From the NCBI GenBank assembly GCA_035949375.1, contig DASZIG010000062.1:22231-86230 (forward strand): a DNA stretch of 64,000 nucleotides, written 5' to 3'. This DNA comes from Gp13-AA77 sp035949375 (GTDB taxonomy: Bacteria > Acidobacteriota > Terriglobia > UBA7540). Below are positions 25,176 through 35,931 of the stretch, piece by piece. Every line of letters begins with the position of its first letter. Position 1 is the stretch's first letter. The notes beneath the pieces are model-generated. The model was given only the letters and a program-made list of their open reading frames with translations. It was not told where the DNA came from and searched no databases. The position numbers and the translations under genes are program-made.

Positions 25176-27304
25176 TCAACCACTGCTTTTCCCCCCAAGG
25201 TAAAATAAACCGTTGCCCCCTGTCCCACCGCCCCCTCGGCCCACACCTCGCCCCCGTGCTTGCGCACGATGCGATGCACCGTGGCCAGTCCAATGCCGGT
25301 CCCCGGAAACTCGGCGCCCCCGTGCAGGCGCTGGAAGGGAACGAAAAGCTTCCCGGCATAGGCCATATCAAATCCGGCGCCGTTGTCGCGCACGAAGTAG
25401 GCCTTGCGGCCATCCGAGTCCGACAGTCCCAGTTCGATCCGGGTGGGTTGCTGCCCGGCGCTGAACTTCCAGGCGTTGCCCAGCAGGTTCTCGAGAACCA
25501 CCCGCAGCAGGCGCGGGTCGCCCTCCGCCTCGAGCCCGGACGGAATCACGAACTCCGCCGGGCGTTCCGGCTCGGACTTCTGAAGGTCCGAGGCGAGAAC
25601 CTGCGCCAGCGCGCTCAGATCAACTTTCTCCTGATGCAACTCCGTACGCGAGATGCGCGAAAGGCCCAGCAGGTCGTCGATGAGCTGTCCCATCCGCACG
25701 GCCGCCGCCCGGATGCGGCCCAGGTATTTCTGCGCTTCGGCGTCCAGCTTCGGGCCGTAGTCTTCGACGAGGGCCAGGCTGAAGCCGTCTATGCCCCGCA
25801 GGGGCGCCCGCAGATCGTGAGCCACGGAGTAGCTGAAGGCTTCGAGTTCCCGGTTCGCGGCAACGAGTTCGGTGGTGCGCTCGGCGACACGGCGTTCCAG
25901 GGTGGCATTCAGTTCCTTGATTTGATCCTCCGCCTGTTTGCGGTGCGTAATGTCGCGGGCGATGGATGAGGCCCCGATGATGCCGCCGGCCGTGTCTTTG
26001 AACGGGGAAATGGCCAGTGACACCTCGACTAGCGTGCCGTCTTTCCTCATTCGCTGCGTCTCGTAATGCTCCACGGTTTCTCCAAGCCCGATCCGCTCCA
26101 GGATCGCGGGCAATTCGTCCGGGCGGTCCGGAGGCAGGAGCAGTGAGACGGAGCGGCCAATCACTTCCTGGGCCTGGTAGCCGTAAAGCCGCTCGGCCCC
26201 GCGATTCCAACTGACAATCGTACCGTCCAGGCGCTTGCCGATAATCGCGTCCTCGCAAGACTCGACGATGGCAGCCAGGTGGGCGCGAGCTTCATCCACC
26301 CGCGTCCGAAGGGCAATTTCCCGGGCGTCGGCGCTAGCGAGCGCGGCAGCCTGGCGCCGGAGCTGGTCTTGGAGGCTGAGGTTTTCATGGGCCTCGGCGG
26401 CATACATGCTGAGCGTAACCGCCAGCCGTTCGTCCTCGAGGCTGAACTCGTCCCCGCCGGCCTTGTTGATCAGCTCAAGCCAGCCGTATTCCTGGGTCAA
26501 GGTATAAATGGGTACCACGAGAAACGATGTAACCAAGCTCTCGGCTCCGAGAATGGCACGGGCGGAAAGCGGACCGGCGCGGGGCGAACGGAAAGGAAGC
26601 TGCTTCCCCTGGACGGCCTGCAGAATGTGTTCGGCGAGCAGTGGATCGCGGGCGAGGGGGCTGCTCTCTCCGGCGCTGTCCACCTTGAACGTCTGCATCC
26701 TTTGCTGGCCTTGTCCCACGAGGGTGACGGCAATCTCCGCGTTCGTCAGGTCCTGCCCCATGTGGCAGAAACGCTCGAAAAGCTTTTCGGGCTGCTGCTG
26801 GGTGTGAAGGTCGAGGGGCATTTCGACGAGCGCGGCCAGGCGGTGGGCGGGGAGAGATAGCGCCGGATGAGAATCCGCAGTGGCCTCGCCGCCGGGGTAC
26901 GGCGATGCCGGTGAGAAGAAAAGCCCGCTTGGTGAAGGAAGGCCAAGGGCCGCATCGACTGCGGCGAGAACGGTCTCGGGCGACGTGGGCTTGCCAAGCA
27001 CGGCAGCGGCTCCGGCGGACCGCCCGATTGCCCGGGCCTCGGGCACCTTGTAGGAGGCGGTATAGAGAATCACCGGAATCGAGGCCAGCCCGGGATCGGC
27101 ACGCAGCCGGGCCAGGAATTCCCTGCCGTCCATGGTGGGCATCTGGATGTCCGTGATGATCAGGTCGGGGCGGTCCCGGCCCACATGAGTGAGCGCGTCG
27201 GCGCCGTTTGACGCCTCCGGAACCTCGTGTCCGAAATGAGTGAGCAGGCTCACCAGGAATTCACGATTGATGGGCCGGTCGTCGACCACTAGAATCTTTG
27301 CCAT
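25166..27304 (-). CDS. Receiver-GAF-PAS histidine kinase, phytochrome-kinase type
   Basis: 712 residues. Receiver (1-120) with VVDDRPINREF and phospho-Asp in IITDIQMPTMDG. A GAF-like domain follows at about 155-325. Next is a coiled coil, then PAS/PAC (about 345-465), and the kinase core: H-box SYSVAHDLRAPLRG (about 495), N-box NLLGNAWKF, G-boxes VRDNGAGFDM and GTGIGLATV. This kinase class usually signals to Rcp1-type single receivers, and such a gene lies directly downstream beyond the hairpin. No chromophore Cys or PHY domain was seen, so it is not itself a phytochrome. ATG 27304 begins a canonical receiver (MAKILVVDDR). Confidence 0.93.
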   Translation of the reverse strand: MAKILVVDDRPINREFLVSLLTHFGHEVPEASNGADALTHVGRDRPDLIITDIQMPTMDGREFLARLRADPGLASIPVILYTASYKVPEARAIGRSAGAAAVLGKPTSPETVLAAVDAALGLPSPSGLFFSPASPYPGGEATADSHPALSLPAHRLAALVEMPLDLHTQQQPEKLFERFCHMGQDLTNAEIAVTLVGQGQQRMQTFKVDSAGESSPLARDPLLAEHILQAVQGKQLPFRSPRAGPLSARAILGAESLVTSFLVVPIYTLTQEYGWLELINKAGGDEFSLEDERLAVTLSMYAAEAHENLSLQDQLRRQAAALASADAREIALRTRVDEARAHLAAIVESCEDAIIGKRLDGTIVSWNRGAERLYGYQAQEVIGRSVSLLLPPDRPDELPAILERIGLGETVEHYETQRMRKDGTLVEVSLAISPFKDTAGGIIGASSIARDITHRKQAEDQIKELNATLERRVAERTTELVAANRELEAFSYSVAHDLRAPLRGIDGFSLALVEDYGPKLDAEAQKYLGRIRAAAVRMGQLIDDLLGLSRISRTELHQEKVDLSALAQVLASDLQKSEPERPAEFVIPSGLEAEGDPRLLRVVLENLLGNAWKFSAGQQPTRIELGLSDSDGRKAYFVRDNGAGFDMAYAGKLFVPFQRLHGGAEFPGTGIGLATVHRIVRKHGGEVWAEGAVGQGATVYFTLGGKAVVESS

Positions 27305-27366
27305 TCGCTTTCACTCTCCAAAACCGCCACCGTGCTGAAAGTACCCGGGTACGGCATCGGCTATTT

Positions 27367-28218
27367 TCAGCTCTCGCCGTCACCCGCGGGGTCTCGTCGT
27401 CGCTGCAGCAGGTCTTCAATCTCGGCCAGCAATTTCTCGGGGTCGATGGGGCGGCCCACGAACTTGTCCGCCCCAAGCCTGAGCGCCACCTGGCGGCCAT
27501 GGCCGGTGAGAACCGTCGAAGTAATGAACATGAAGGGGATGTGGCGAAGCCTGGAGTCTGACTTGACGGCCCGGATGAAGTCGTAACCCGAAAGCCCCGG
27601 CATGTGTACGTCAGAGACAATCAGGTCCGGTAAGTGCTCGCCGAGCTTGGCCAGTGCTTCGGCCACGCCGGGGGCGGAATTCACCTCATAGCCGGAGGGC
27701 TCGAGCAGGCTGCGCAGCACCTGAATGTTCGTCGGCACGTTATCGACGACCAGCACGGACGCGCCCTTTAGCGTGGGCGGAAGGGGCGCGGACGTTACAC
27801 TCGTCGGGTCCGTTCCCCCTGTCTGCGGAGTGGCCCGCCGGGGCGGCGCGCCTTCGCGCCGAAGGTACGGATCGAGATGCTGGACGAAGGTTTCGGGGTC
27901 AATCGGTTTGGAAACGTAGCCGTCAAAGCCGGCCTGCAGGATCTTTTCCCGGTCACCCACCATGGCAAGCGCCGTGATGGCAAGTATCGGAGTGCTTTCG
28001 AACGCGCTGTCTTTCCGCAGGCGGCATGCCGCCTCGTACCCGTCCATCACAGGCATGTGAATATCCATCAGGATCAGGTCGGGGCGCTCCCGCGCGGCAA
28101 CTTCGAGCGCCTCCCGGCCGTCATGAGCCTCGAAGGTTTCGTGGCCGAAGGCTTTGAGGAGGCAAGTGATCAGTTCCAGATTGTTCGGATTATCTTCAGC
28201 AACCAGTATTCGAGCCGT
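27367..28218 (-). CDS. Tandem-receiver response regulator, probable ACG start
   Basis: 283 residues if started at 28218. Receiver 1 (about 1-120): VAEDNPNNLEL, phospho-Asp in LILMDIHMPVMDG, Lys in VSKPIDPE. After a Pro/Thr linker, receiver 2 (about 155-275): VVDNVPTN, phospho-Asp in LIVSDVHMPGLSG, and GRPID where Lys is usual, so its switch may be altered. No output domain. A GGAGG at 28223-28227 stands four bases before ACG (28218), which opens the expected N-terminus ARILVAEDN; there is no ATG, GTG or TTG there. The in-frame ATG at 28317 would add 33 residues and overlap the kinase upstream by 83 bases. Confidence 0.85.
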   Translation of the reverse strand, partial: TARILVAEDNPNNLELITCLLKAFGHETFEAHDGREALEVAARERPDLILMDIHMPVMDGYEAACRLRKDSAFESTPILAITALAMVGDREKILQAGFDGYVSKPIDPETFVQHLDPYLRREGAPPRRATPQTGGTDPTSVTSAPLPPTLKGASVLVVDNVPTNIQVLRSLLEPSGYEVNSAPGVAEALAKLGEHLPDLIVSDVHMPGLSGYDFIRAVKSDSRLRHIPFMFITSTVLTGHGRQVALRLGADKFVGRPIDPEKLLAEIEDLLQRRRDPAGDGES

Positions 28219-28234
28219 AAGACCTCCTCGATTC

Positions 28235-29707
<1,473 letters not shown>

Positions 29708-29717
29708 TTTTATCCGC

Positions 29718-32700
29718 CTACCGGATTCCAGCTTCGGGCGGCCTTCCTTTCAAATCCTCAATTTCTTTCTTGAGCTCAATCATTTTGAGCTCGCGGCCCA
29801 CGGTCAGTTTCTGGAACCGCTCCAGTTCGGCCAGGCGCTCCAGTTCCTTGCCGCGCTGGTCGGCCACCTGGGCTTCGGCCCGTTTCTGAGCGGTCACATC
29901 GCGGGCGGCGGCGAATACGCCGAGAACGTTTCCCCGCGGATCCTTGTAGACCGAGGCGTTGTACAGCACGTCGGTCAGACGACCGTCCACATGACGGATG
30001 GTGAGGGGATAGTCCGTGACCATCCCCTTGGCGAAAACCTGTTGATAGCCTTGCCGGGCCTTATCGGGTTCGGTGAAGTAGTTGGAGAAATCGGTTCCGA
30101 TAAGCTTGCCGCGCGCCAGGCCGGTCACTTTCACCGTGGCTTCGTTGACGTCGGTGATTTTGCCGTCCGGACTGATGGTGACCAGCGGGTCGAGCGAGGC
30201 CTCGATCAGGCTGCGGGCATACTCCGAGGCGAAGCGCAGCCGTTCCTCGGCCTGCTTCTTTTCCGAGATGTCGTTGCTCATCAGCAGATAGCCGATGGGA
30301 CGGCCGGAAGCATCGTCGCGCCGGGTCACCACCACGCTGGCCGCGAAGCGCGAGCCGTTCTTCCGCACGCGCTGGAATTCACCTTCCGCCAATCCCTCCT
30401 CATGAGCCCTGGTAAGTAATTGGTCCACGAGGCCCGACTCGATATCCTCGGGCGTGTGCAGGATGCTCGAGTCTCTGCCGATGATTTCATCCGCCGTGTA
30501 ACCGTAGTTCCTGCGCGCGCCCTCGTTCCAGGACAGGATGTGGTGGTGTAGGTCTTTTCCGATGATGGAGTACTTGGTGGAGCTCTGCAGGATGTTGTCG
30601 AGGAAGTTCTTAGTCTCGGCGAAATCGCGCGTCACGCGCTTCGATTCGGTAACGTCGCGCGCCGCGGCAAACACGCCCAGAACATTGCCTCCGGCATCCC
30701 TGTAAACCGAGGCGTTGTACAAGACGTCGGTCAGTTTCCCCGATTCGTGCCGGATGGTCAGCGGGTAGTCCGTCACCGATCCCTTTTCGAAGACCTCACG
30801 ATAGCCCGCCCGCGCCTGCTCGGGCTCGGTGAAGTAATTGGAGAAGTCCGTCCCGATCAGCTTTTCCCGCGGCACACCGGTGACTTTGACGGTGGCCTCG
30901 TTGACGTCGGTGATCTTGCCTTGGGGACTGATGGTGACCAGCGGGTCGAGCGAGGCCTCGATCAGGCTGCGCGCATACTGGGAAGCCTGCTTCTGCGCGG
31001 TGATGTCCCGCGCAGCGGCGAACACGCCCAAGACCTTTCCCTCGACGTCCTTATAGACCGACGCGTTGTAGAGCACATGAGTCAGCTTCCCGTAGGCGTC
31101 TCGAATGGTCAGCGGATAGTCGGTGACGAAGCCCTTCTCAAAAACCTGGCGGTACCCGGCGCGGGCCTGCTCGGGCTCGGTGAAGTAGTTGGAGAAGTCC
31201 GTCCCGATCAGTTCTTCTCGCGGTACACCGGTGACTTTGACAGTGGCCTCGTTCACGTCGGTGATCTTGCCGTCGGGACTGATAGTGACGAGCGGGTCGA
31301 GCGAGGCCTCAATCAGGCTGCGCGCATACTGCGAGGCCTGCTTCTGGTCGGTGACGTCGCGGGCGGCGGCGAAAACTCCGAGCACGTTCCCGCGCGCGTC
31401 TTTGTAAACCGAGGCGTTGTAGAGCACGTCGGTCAGGCGGCCGTCCAGGTCCCGGACCGTGAGGGGATAATCCGTCACCGACCCCTGCGCGAAGACCTGC
31501 CGATAGCCCTCGCGAGCCTTTTCGGGTTCGGTGAAGTAATTGGAGAAGTCGGTCCCGACCAGGTCCTCGCGGGGCAGTCCCGTGACCTTAACCGTGGCCT
31601 CGTTGACATCGGTGATCTTGCCGTCCGGACTGATGGTGACCAGGGGGTCGAGCGAGGCCTCGATCAGGCTGCGCGCATACTGCGAAGTTTGCTTCTGGAC
31701 GGTGACGTCGCGGGCCGCCGCAAATACGCCGATCACCTGGCCGCGGGCATTCTTATAAACCGAGGCGTTGTAGAGCACGTCGGTCAGACGGCCGTCCACG
31801 TGCCGGATGGTGAGCGGGTAGTCCGTCACCATCCCCTTGGCAAAGACCTGCTGGTAGCCTTCCCGCGCCTTTTCCGGTTCGGTGAAGTAGTTGGAGAAGT
31901 CGGTTCCGATGAGCTCGTCGCGGGCGACCCCGGTGATTTTGACGGTGGCCTCGTTGACGTCGGTGATCTTGCCATCGGGGCTGATGGTAACCAGCGGGTC
32001 GAGCGACGCCTCGATGAGGCTGCGGGCATATTGCGAAGCCTGCTTTTGGGCCGTAACGTCGCGGGCGGCGGCGAAAACTCCCAATACATTGCCGCGGGCG
32101 TCTTTGTAGACCGAGGCGTTGTACAGCACGTCAGCCAGGCTGCCGCCCACGTGCCGGATGGTTAGCGGATAGTCCGTCACCATTCCCTTGGCGAAAACCT
32201 GCTGATAGCCCTCCCGCGCCTGCTCGGGTTCGGTGAAATAGTTGGAGAAATCGGCGCCGATGAGCTTATCGCGGGCCACGCCGGTCACTTTGACCGTAGC
32301 TTCGTTGACGTCGGTGATCTTGCCGTCCGGACTGATGGTGACGAGCGGGTCGAGCGAGGCCTCGATCAGGCTGCGGGCATACTGGCTCATCTGGATCTCG
32401 TCCGAGATGTCCTTGGAGATGAGCAGAAAGCCATCGAGTTTGCCGGTGGTGTCGCGGCGCGGAGTCAGCACTACGCGCGCCGTAAACCGGTCGCCGTTTT
32501 TCCGCAACCGGTCGATCGTGCCTTCCCATTTCCCATCGCGCAGCGCCGCCTCCATGATCTGCTGCGGCTTCCCGGCACGGACGTCCTCCGGGACGTGCAG
32601 TATGGATGAGTTGGCTTTGCCCACCACCTCCTCGGGCTCGTACCCGTACAGCCTCCGGGCTCCCTCGTTCCACAGCAGGATGGTTCCCTCGCGATCCTTG

Positions 32701-32876
32701 CCGATGATCGAGTACTCGGTGGAGGATTCGAGGATGCTGGAAATGAAATGAACGGTCTCTTGCGGCCCACTCAGAATCGACGTATCGAAGAGCTTCGACT
32801 TGTTCCCGAGTCCTGCCCCCACGAAAGAGCTCTCCCCGAGGGAAATTCCCTGTGCGCCCTTGTTAAACTTGCCCAT
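29718..32876 (-). CDS. Giant PAS-ladder sensor protein without kinase domain
   Basis: 1052 residues and eight PAS/PAC domains in the order A-B-B-B-B-B-A-B. Type A (about 40-163 and 749-883) contains SIIGKD, WNEGARR-YGY and RKNG-RF. Type B (six copies, 117 residues each) contains SQYARSLIEASLDPLVTISP, ITDVNEATVK, TDFSNYFTEP and VLYNASVY, and is nearly identical between copies. A short coiled coil (about 1000-1045) ends the protein. There is no histidine kinase, GGDEF, HTH or membrane segment. PAS domains bind small ligands or dimerise; repeated copies suggest a scaffold or multi-site sensor. ATG 32876 has AGGAGG six bases upstream. First gene of the operon. Confidence 0.92.
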   Translation of the reverse strand: MGKFNKGAQGISLGESSFVGAGLGNKSKLFDTSILSGPQETVHFISSILESSTEYSIIGKDREGTILLWNEGARRLYGYEPEEVVGKANSSILHVPEDVRAGKPQQIMEAALRDGKWEGTIDRLRKNGDRFTARVVLTPRRDTTGKLDGFLLISKDISDEIQMSQYARSLIEASLDPLVTISPDGKITDVNEATVKVTGVARDKLIGADFSNYFTEPEQAREGYQQVFAKGMVTDYPLTIRHVGGSLADVLYNASVYKDARGNVLGVFAAARDVTAQKQASQYARSLIEASLDPLVTISPDGKITDVNEATVKITGVARDELIGTDFSNYFTEPEKAREGYQQVFAKGMVTDYPLTIRHVDGRLTDVLYNASVYKNARGQVIGVFAAARDVTVQKQTSQYARSLIEASLDPLVTISPDGKITDVNEATVKVTGLPREDLVGTDFSNYFTEPEKAREGYRQVFAQGSVTDYPLTVRDLDGRLTDVLYNASVYKDARGNVLGVFAAARDVTDQKQASQYARSLIEASLDPLVTISPDGKITDVNEATVKVTGVPREELIGTDFSNYFTEPEQARAGYRQVFEKGFVTDYPLTIRDAYGKLTHVLYNASVYKDVEGKVLGVFAAARDITAQKQASQYARSLIEASLDPLVTISPQGKITDVNEATVKVTGVPREKLIGTDFSNYFTEPEQARAGYREVFEKGSVTDYPLTIRHESGKLTDVLYNASVYRDAGGNVLGVFAAARDVTESKRVTRDFAETKNFLDNILQSSTKYSIIGKDLHHHILSWNEGARRNYGYTADEIIGRDSSILHTPEDIESGLVDQLLTRAHEEGLAEGEFQRVRKNGSRFAASVVVTRRDDASGRPIGYLLMSNDISEKKQAEERLRFASEYARSLIEASLDPLVTISPDGKITDVNEATVKVTGLARGKLIGTDFSNYFTEPDKARQGYQQVFAKGMVTDYPLTIRHVDGRLTDVLYNASVYKDPRGNVLGVFAAARDVTAQKRAEAQVADQRGKELERLAELERFQKLTVGRELKMIELKKEIEDLKGRPPEAGIR
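29877..32387 (-). repeat. Six near-identical 351-bp PAS units inside one gene
   Basis: Copies begin at 32387, 32036, 31685, 31334 and 30983, exactly 351 bases apart. A sixth begins at 30227 after a 405-base type A PAS insertion (756 = 351 + 405). Each encodes a full PAS/PAC domain. Long runs of identical DNA are shared between copies, including third codon positions, so recent duplication or continuing gene conversion is likely. Confidence 0.9.
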
Positions 32877-33127
32877 GTCCTGCCTCCTGGTCTCATGCTC
32901 TCCGCGCCCCTGACACATTTTGAAGTGTCTCACCGCCCGGAGGGGTTATGGGCACCATCAGGACAACTGGGAATGTTTATTTTGTGTATTGTTTGCAACA
33001 GCTTACACTGTGGAAAAGTCGGCGAGTTCTTAGCGACGGCCGAATCGGGCCCGTTCGACCGCGGCTGTCTGGGGCGGGGGAGGCGTCGGTACCTGCGGCA
33101 TCTCGTTATGGCAAAAAGTTCACACTC
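32877..33127. promoter_or_regulatory. Upstream region of the signalling operon with a small inverted repeat
   Basis: 251 bases without a gene. GACAC (32912-32916) and GTGTC (32925-32929) form an inverted repeat 36 bases before the PAS-ladder start codon. The stretch 32970-33010 is AT-rich on a GC-rich background and is the likeliest promoter area for the minus strand, but no clean -35/-10 pair stands out. Confidence 0.3.
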
Positions 33128-35593
33128 CTACTCTGCCCGCAGCGCATCCATCGGATCGACGTTGGACGCGCGGCGCGAGGGCACGTAGCTGGCCAGCATG
33201 GCCGTGGCCACGAGCCCGAGCGAGACCGCGCCGTAGGTGACCGGATCGAGCGGGCTCACGTGGAAGAGCAACGACGACATCAGGCGCATCAGCGCGAGGG
33301 CTGCCGCCAGGCCGCAAGCCACGCCCGTGCCAGTCAGAACGAGCCCGTGGCGGACGAACATCCCCGTGAGTTCCTGCCGTTGAGCGCCGAGCGCCATACG
33401 GATGCCGATCTCGCGCCGGCGCTGCAGCACCGAGTACGCGATCACGCCGTACAATCCGACAATCCCGAGCAGCAGCGCCATGCCTCCAGCCACCGCCAGC
33501 ATCACCAGGGTGAACGAGGTTCGGGCCATGGACTTGCGGTAGAAGTAATCCTGGGTATGGACGTCGGCGAGCGGCAGGTTGGGATCCACCGACCATACCG
33601 CCTGCCGCACTTCGCTCATGAAGCTCTCGGCGCCGGCGCGCGGGCTCCGGACGGCAAAAGCCATGTCGCGCCGAACGAACGTATCCTGGTCGTACATGTG
33701 GGGAGTTATTATGGGCCAGTAGACGGACGCAGGCGCATCCTGGTTGACGCCGTCGTCGTAGACGTCTCCGATCACACCAATGACTTCCTTCCAGGACTCG
33801 TTGCTGCCCACGCGAATTCGCCTGCCGAGCGCCTGCGCCGGACCGTGCCACTCTGCGCGCGCCATGCTCTCCGACACGAGGACGACCGGGATTTTGTTGT
33901 AGACATCAGCCCACGTCAGATCGCGGCCGGCCACGAGCGGCGTCCCCAGGGTCTGGCGGAACTCGGGCGACACGAACTTGAAGCGGCGGACGGGAGGGAG
34001 CTGGCCTTCGGCGTAAGTGCGGTCCTCGTCGAATACGGGATCGAAGCTGCCGTTGCCGTCCATGGGTAGGGTTGTCGAGAGGCCGACCGAGGCCACGCCC
34101 GAAATGGCCGCGACCTTGTGCGCAATCGCGTCCTGCATGCGGACCACTTGCGCGTCATCTTTGACCTCCGCTTCAGGGATGGAGAGGCGGAAGGTCTGAA
34201 GTTCGGCAGGAGCAGTGAAGCCGGGCTGCACCCGCGTCAAGGCATGGAAGGTGCGAATCATCAATCCCGAGCAGATCAGCAGGACGAGAGCGAGCGCCAC
34301 CTGCACGATCACCAGCACGCTGCGCGCCCGATGCTGCTCCCGGCTCTGGCTGAGCGAACGGTCGCGAAGGCCGGTTCCGAGGTGCGCTCTCGAATACTTG
34401 AACACGGGCACAGAACCGAACAGCAGGCTGGCGAGAAGCGCGGCCGCGAGCGTGAACAGCAGTACGTGGGTGTCAACGCTGATCTCCCCGAGCCGTGGCA
34501 GCCCAGCCGGGGCCATCGCCACCAGCGCGCGTAAGGCTCCATAGGCAAGTCCCAGGCCAAGCAGGCTGCCCGCGACCCCCAGGATCAGGCTTTCGAGAAG
34601 CAGCTCCGCCGCGATGCGGCGCCAGCCTGCGCCCAGGGCGGCGCGAATGGCCAGCTCCTGCTGGCGTCCTTCGGCCCTGACCAGCAACAGATTGGCCACG
34701 TTCGCGCAGGCGATCAGCAGCACCAGGCCGATGGTTCCCATGAGCACCCAGAGAGTGCCGCCCACGTCGCCCACCACATCCTGTTTCAGGGGCCGGAGAT
34801 TGGGCCCGATGTTCGCCCGCTCGAACAGCTTTAAGCTGAAGCCCGCCGGCGCCGGGAAGCTTCGATTGACGATGGGCAGCATGCGGGTTACGTCCGCGCT
34901 GGCTTGCTCGAGAGTCACGCCCGGCTTCAGCCGCGCAAGCGCCCGGTAGCTGAAGTTTCCGAGGAAAATCTTGTTCCGGTCGAACTGAAAGGGCAGGATC
35001 AGCGGGGGCACGTCTTCGTCCATGAAGTTGAACCGCTCGGGCATCACGCCGATTACTTCCCGTGGCTTCCCGTCAACTGTCATGCTTCGCCCGACGACGG
35101 AAGCATCGCCGCCGAATTTGTGCCGCCAGTATCCATAGGTCAACATCACCGTATCGGGGCTCCCCGGCGAATCGTCCTGGTGGTTGAACCAGCGGCCGAT
35201 CTGAGGCGGAATGCCGAGCAGCGGAAGGGTGCCATCGGTGACCAGCAGCGCCTGGACGTGCTCCGGTTCCCCGGCGCCCGTCACGTTGACCGCGTCGCCG
35301 GTGTAAAGGCCGATGTCCTGCAAGGTCCGGTTTTGCTCGCGGTAGATGAAATAGGTGGACGGCGACGCGGTCAGTTCCTTGATGTCAAGCCCCGGAGCCT
35401 TGTGCCAGACGCCGATCAGCTCATCCGGACGCGGATAAGGCAGCGGTTTGAGCAGCACGCCCTCGAGGACGCTGAAAACCGCCGTGTTGGCCCCGACACC
35501 CGCGGCCAGCGTGATCAGCGTGATCGCCGTAAACATCGGCGCGCGCCCCAGCCTGCGCAGAATCTGCCTGATCTGACCGCTGAACAATCCCAT
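33128..35593 (-). CDS. ADOP-family FtsX/MacB-like permease, short form
   Basis: 821 residues. Unlike the other permeases here, it lacks the ~60-residue charged prefix and begins almost directly with the first membrane helix (IRQILRRLGRAPMFTAITLITLAAGVGANTAVFS). The duplicated layout is intact: periplasmic core domain, FtsX triplet around 280-410, second periplasmic domain, C-terminal triplet, and the end ASYVPSRRASNVDPMDALRAE. No PadR gene or ATPase is adjacent, so regulation differs from the other copies. ATG 35593 has GGGAGG five bases upstream; the open frame to 35662 is not needed. Confidence 0.9.
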   Translation of the reverse strand: MGLFSGQIRQILRRLGRAPMFTAITLITLAAGVGANTAVFSVLEGVLLKPLPYPRPDELIGVWHKAPGLDIKELTASPSTYFIYREQNRTLQDIGLYTGDAVNVTGAGEPEHVQALLVTDGTLPLLGIPPQIGRWFNHQDDSPGSPDTVMLTYGYWRHKFGGDASVVGRSMTVDGKPREVIGVMPERFNFMDEDVPPLILPFQFDRNKIFLGNFSYRALARLKPGVTLEQASADVTRMLPIVNRSFPAPAGFSLKLFERANIGPNLRPLKQDVVGDVGGTLWVLMGTIGLVLLIACANVANLLLVRAEGRQQELAIRAALGAGWRRIAAELLLESLILGVAGSLLGLGLAYGALRALVAMAPAGLPRLGEISVDTHVLLFTLAAALLASLLFGSVPVFKYSRAHLGTGLRDRSLSQSREQHRARSVLVIVQVALALVLLICSGLMIRTFHALTRVQPGFTAPAELQTFRLSIPEAEVKDDAQVVRMQDAIAHKVAAISGVASVGLSTTLPMDGNGSFDPVFDEDRTYAEGQLPPVRRFKFVSPEFRQTLGTPLVAGRDLTWADVYNKIPVVLVSESMARAEWHGPAQALGRRIRVGSNESWKEVIGVIGDVYDDGVNQDAPASVYWPIITPHMYDQDTFVRRDMAFAVRSPRAGAESFMSEVRQAVWSVDPNLPLADVHTQDYFYRKSMARTSFTLVMLAVAGGMALLLGIVGLYGVIAYSVLQRRREIGIRMALGAQRQELTGMFVRHGLVLTGTGVACGLAAALALMRLMSSLLFHVSPLDPVTYGAVSLGLVATAMLASYVPSRRASNVDPMDALRAE

Positions 35594-35931
35594 GCCTGCC
35601 TCCCGCTCCTGATCTTGCCTCCGGCCGGACCCTGCCTTCGCGAGAGGGCAGGGTTCCATCACGCCCTCTCCCCAAACTACGTTCGCCGGCAGCGGGGAGT
35701 TCCCAAATTTGGAGGCCGGTCACCCTGAACGTCTCGTTCTGGAGTTTGAGCTGCTGACGGCTGTTGCCAGGAGCGTTCGGCTGGGCTTCGGAGTAGGAAG
35801 GGCGGGACAGGACGCCGCCCTTCTGTTCGTCATGGGGTTGAGTTTTGCCGCGGGCCGCTATCGAAACGGCAGTGCAACCCACTTGCTCTGCACATCCTGA
35901 TCGCTGCCCAAGCCGTTTGACAGGTAAGCCA
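35594..35931. other. Intergenic region, nothing recognised
   Basis: 338 bases between the short permease and the small cysteine-paired gene, both on the minus strand. Open frames here are shadows without ribosome sites. No hairpin with a T-run was seen. Confidence 0.3.

Noticed and set aside
30747..32165. 472-residue open frame on the plus strand through the PAS ladder
   Set aside because: It is antisense to six near-identical PAS units and repeats with the same 351-base period; the minus strand has the recognisable domains and a good ribosome site.
29877..32387. CRISPR-like regular repetition
   Set aside because: The period is 351 bases with no unique spacers; the units are coding PAS domains. 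The GloVer, lectin, TPR and heptamer repeats were rejected as CRISPR for similar reasons.
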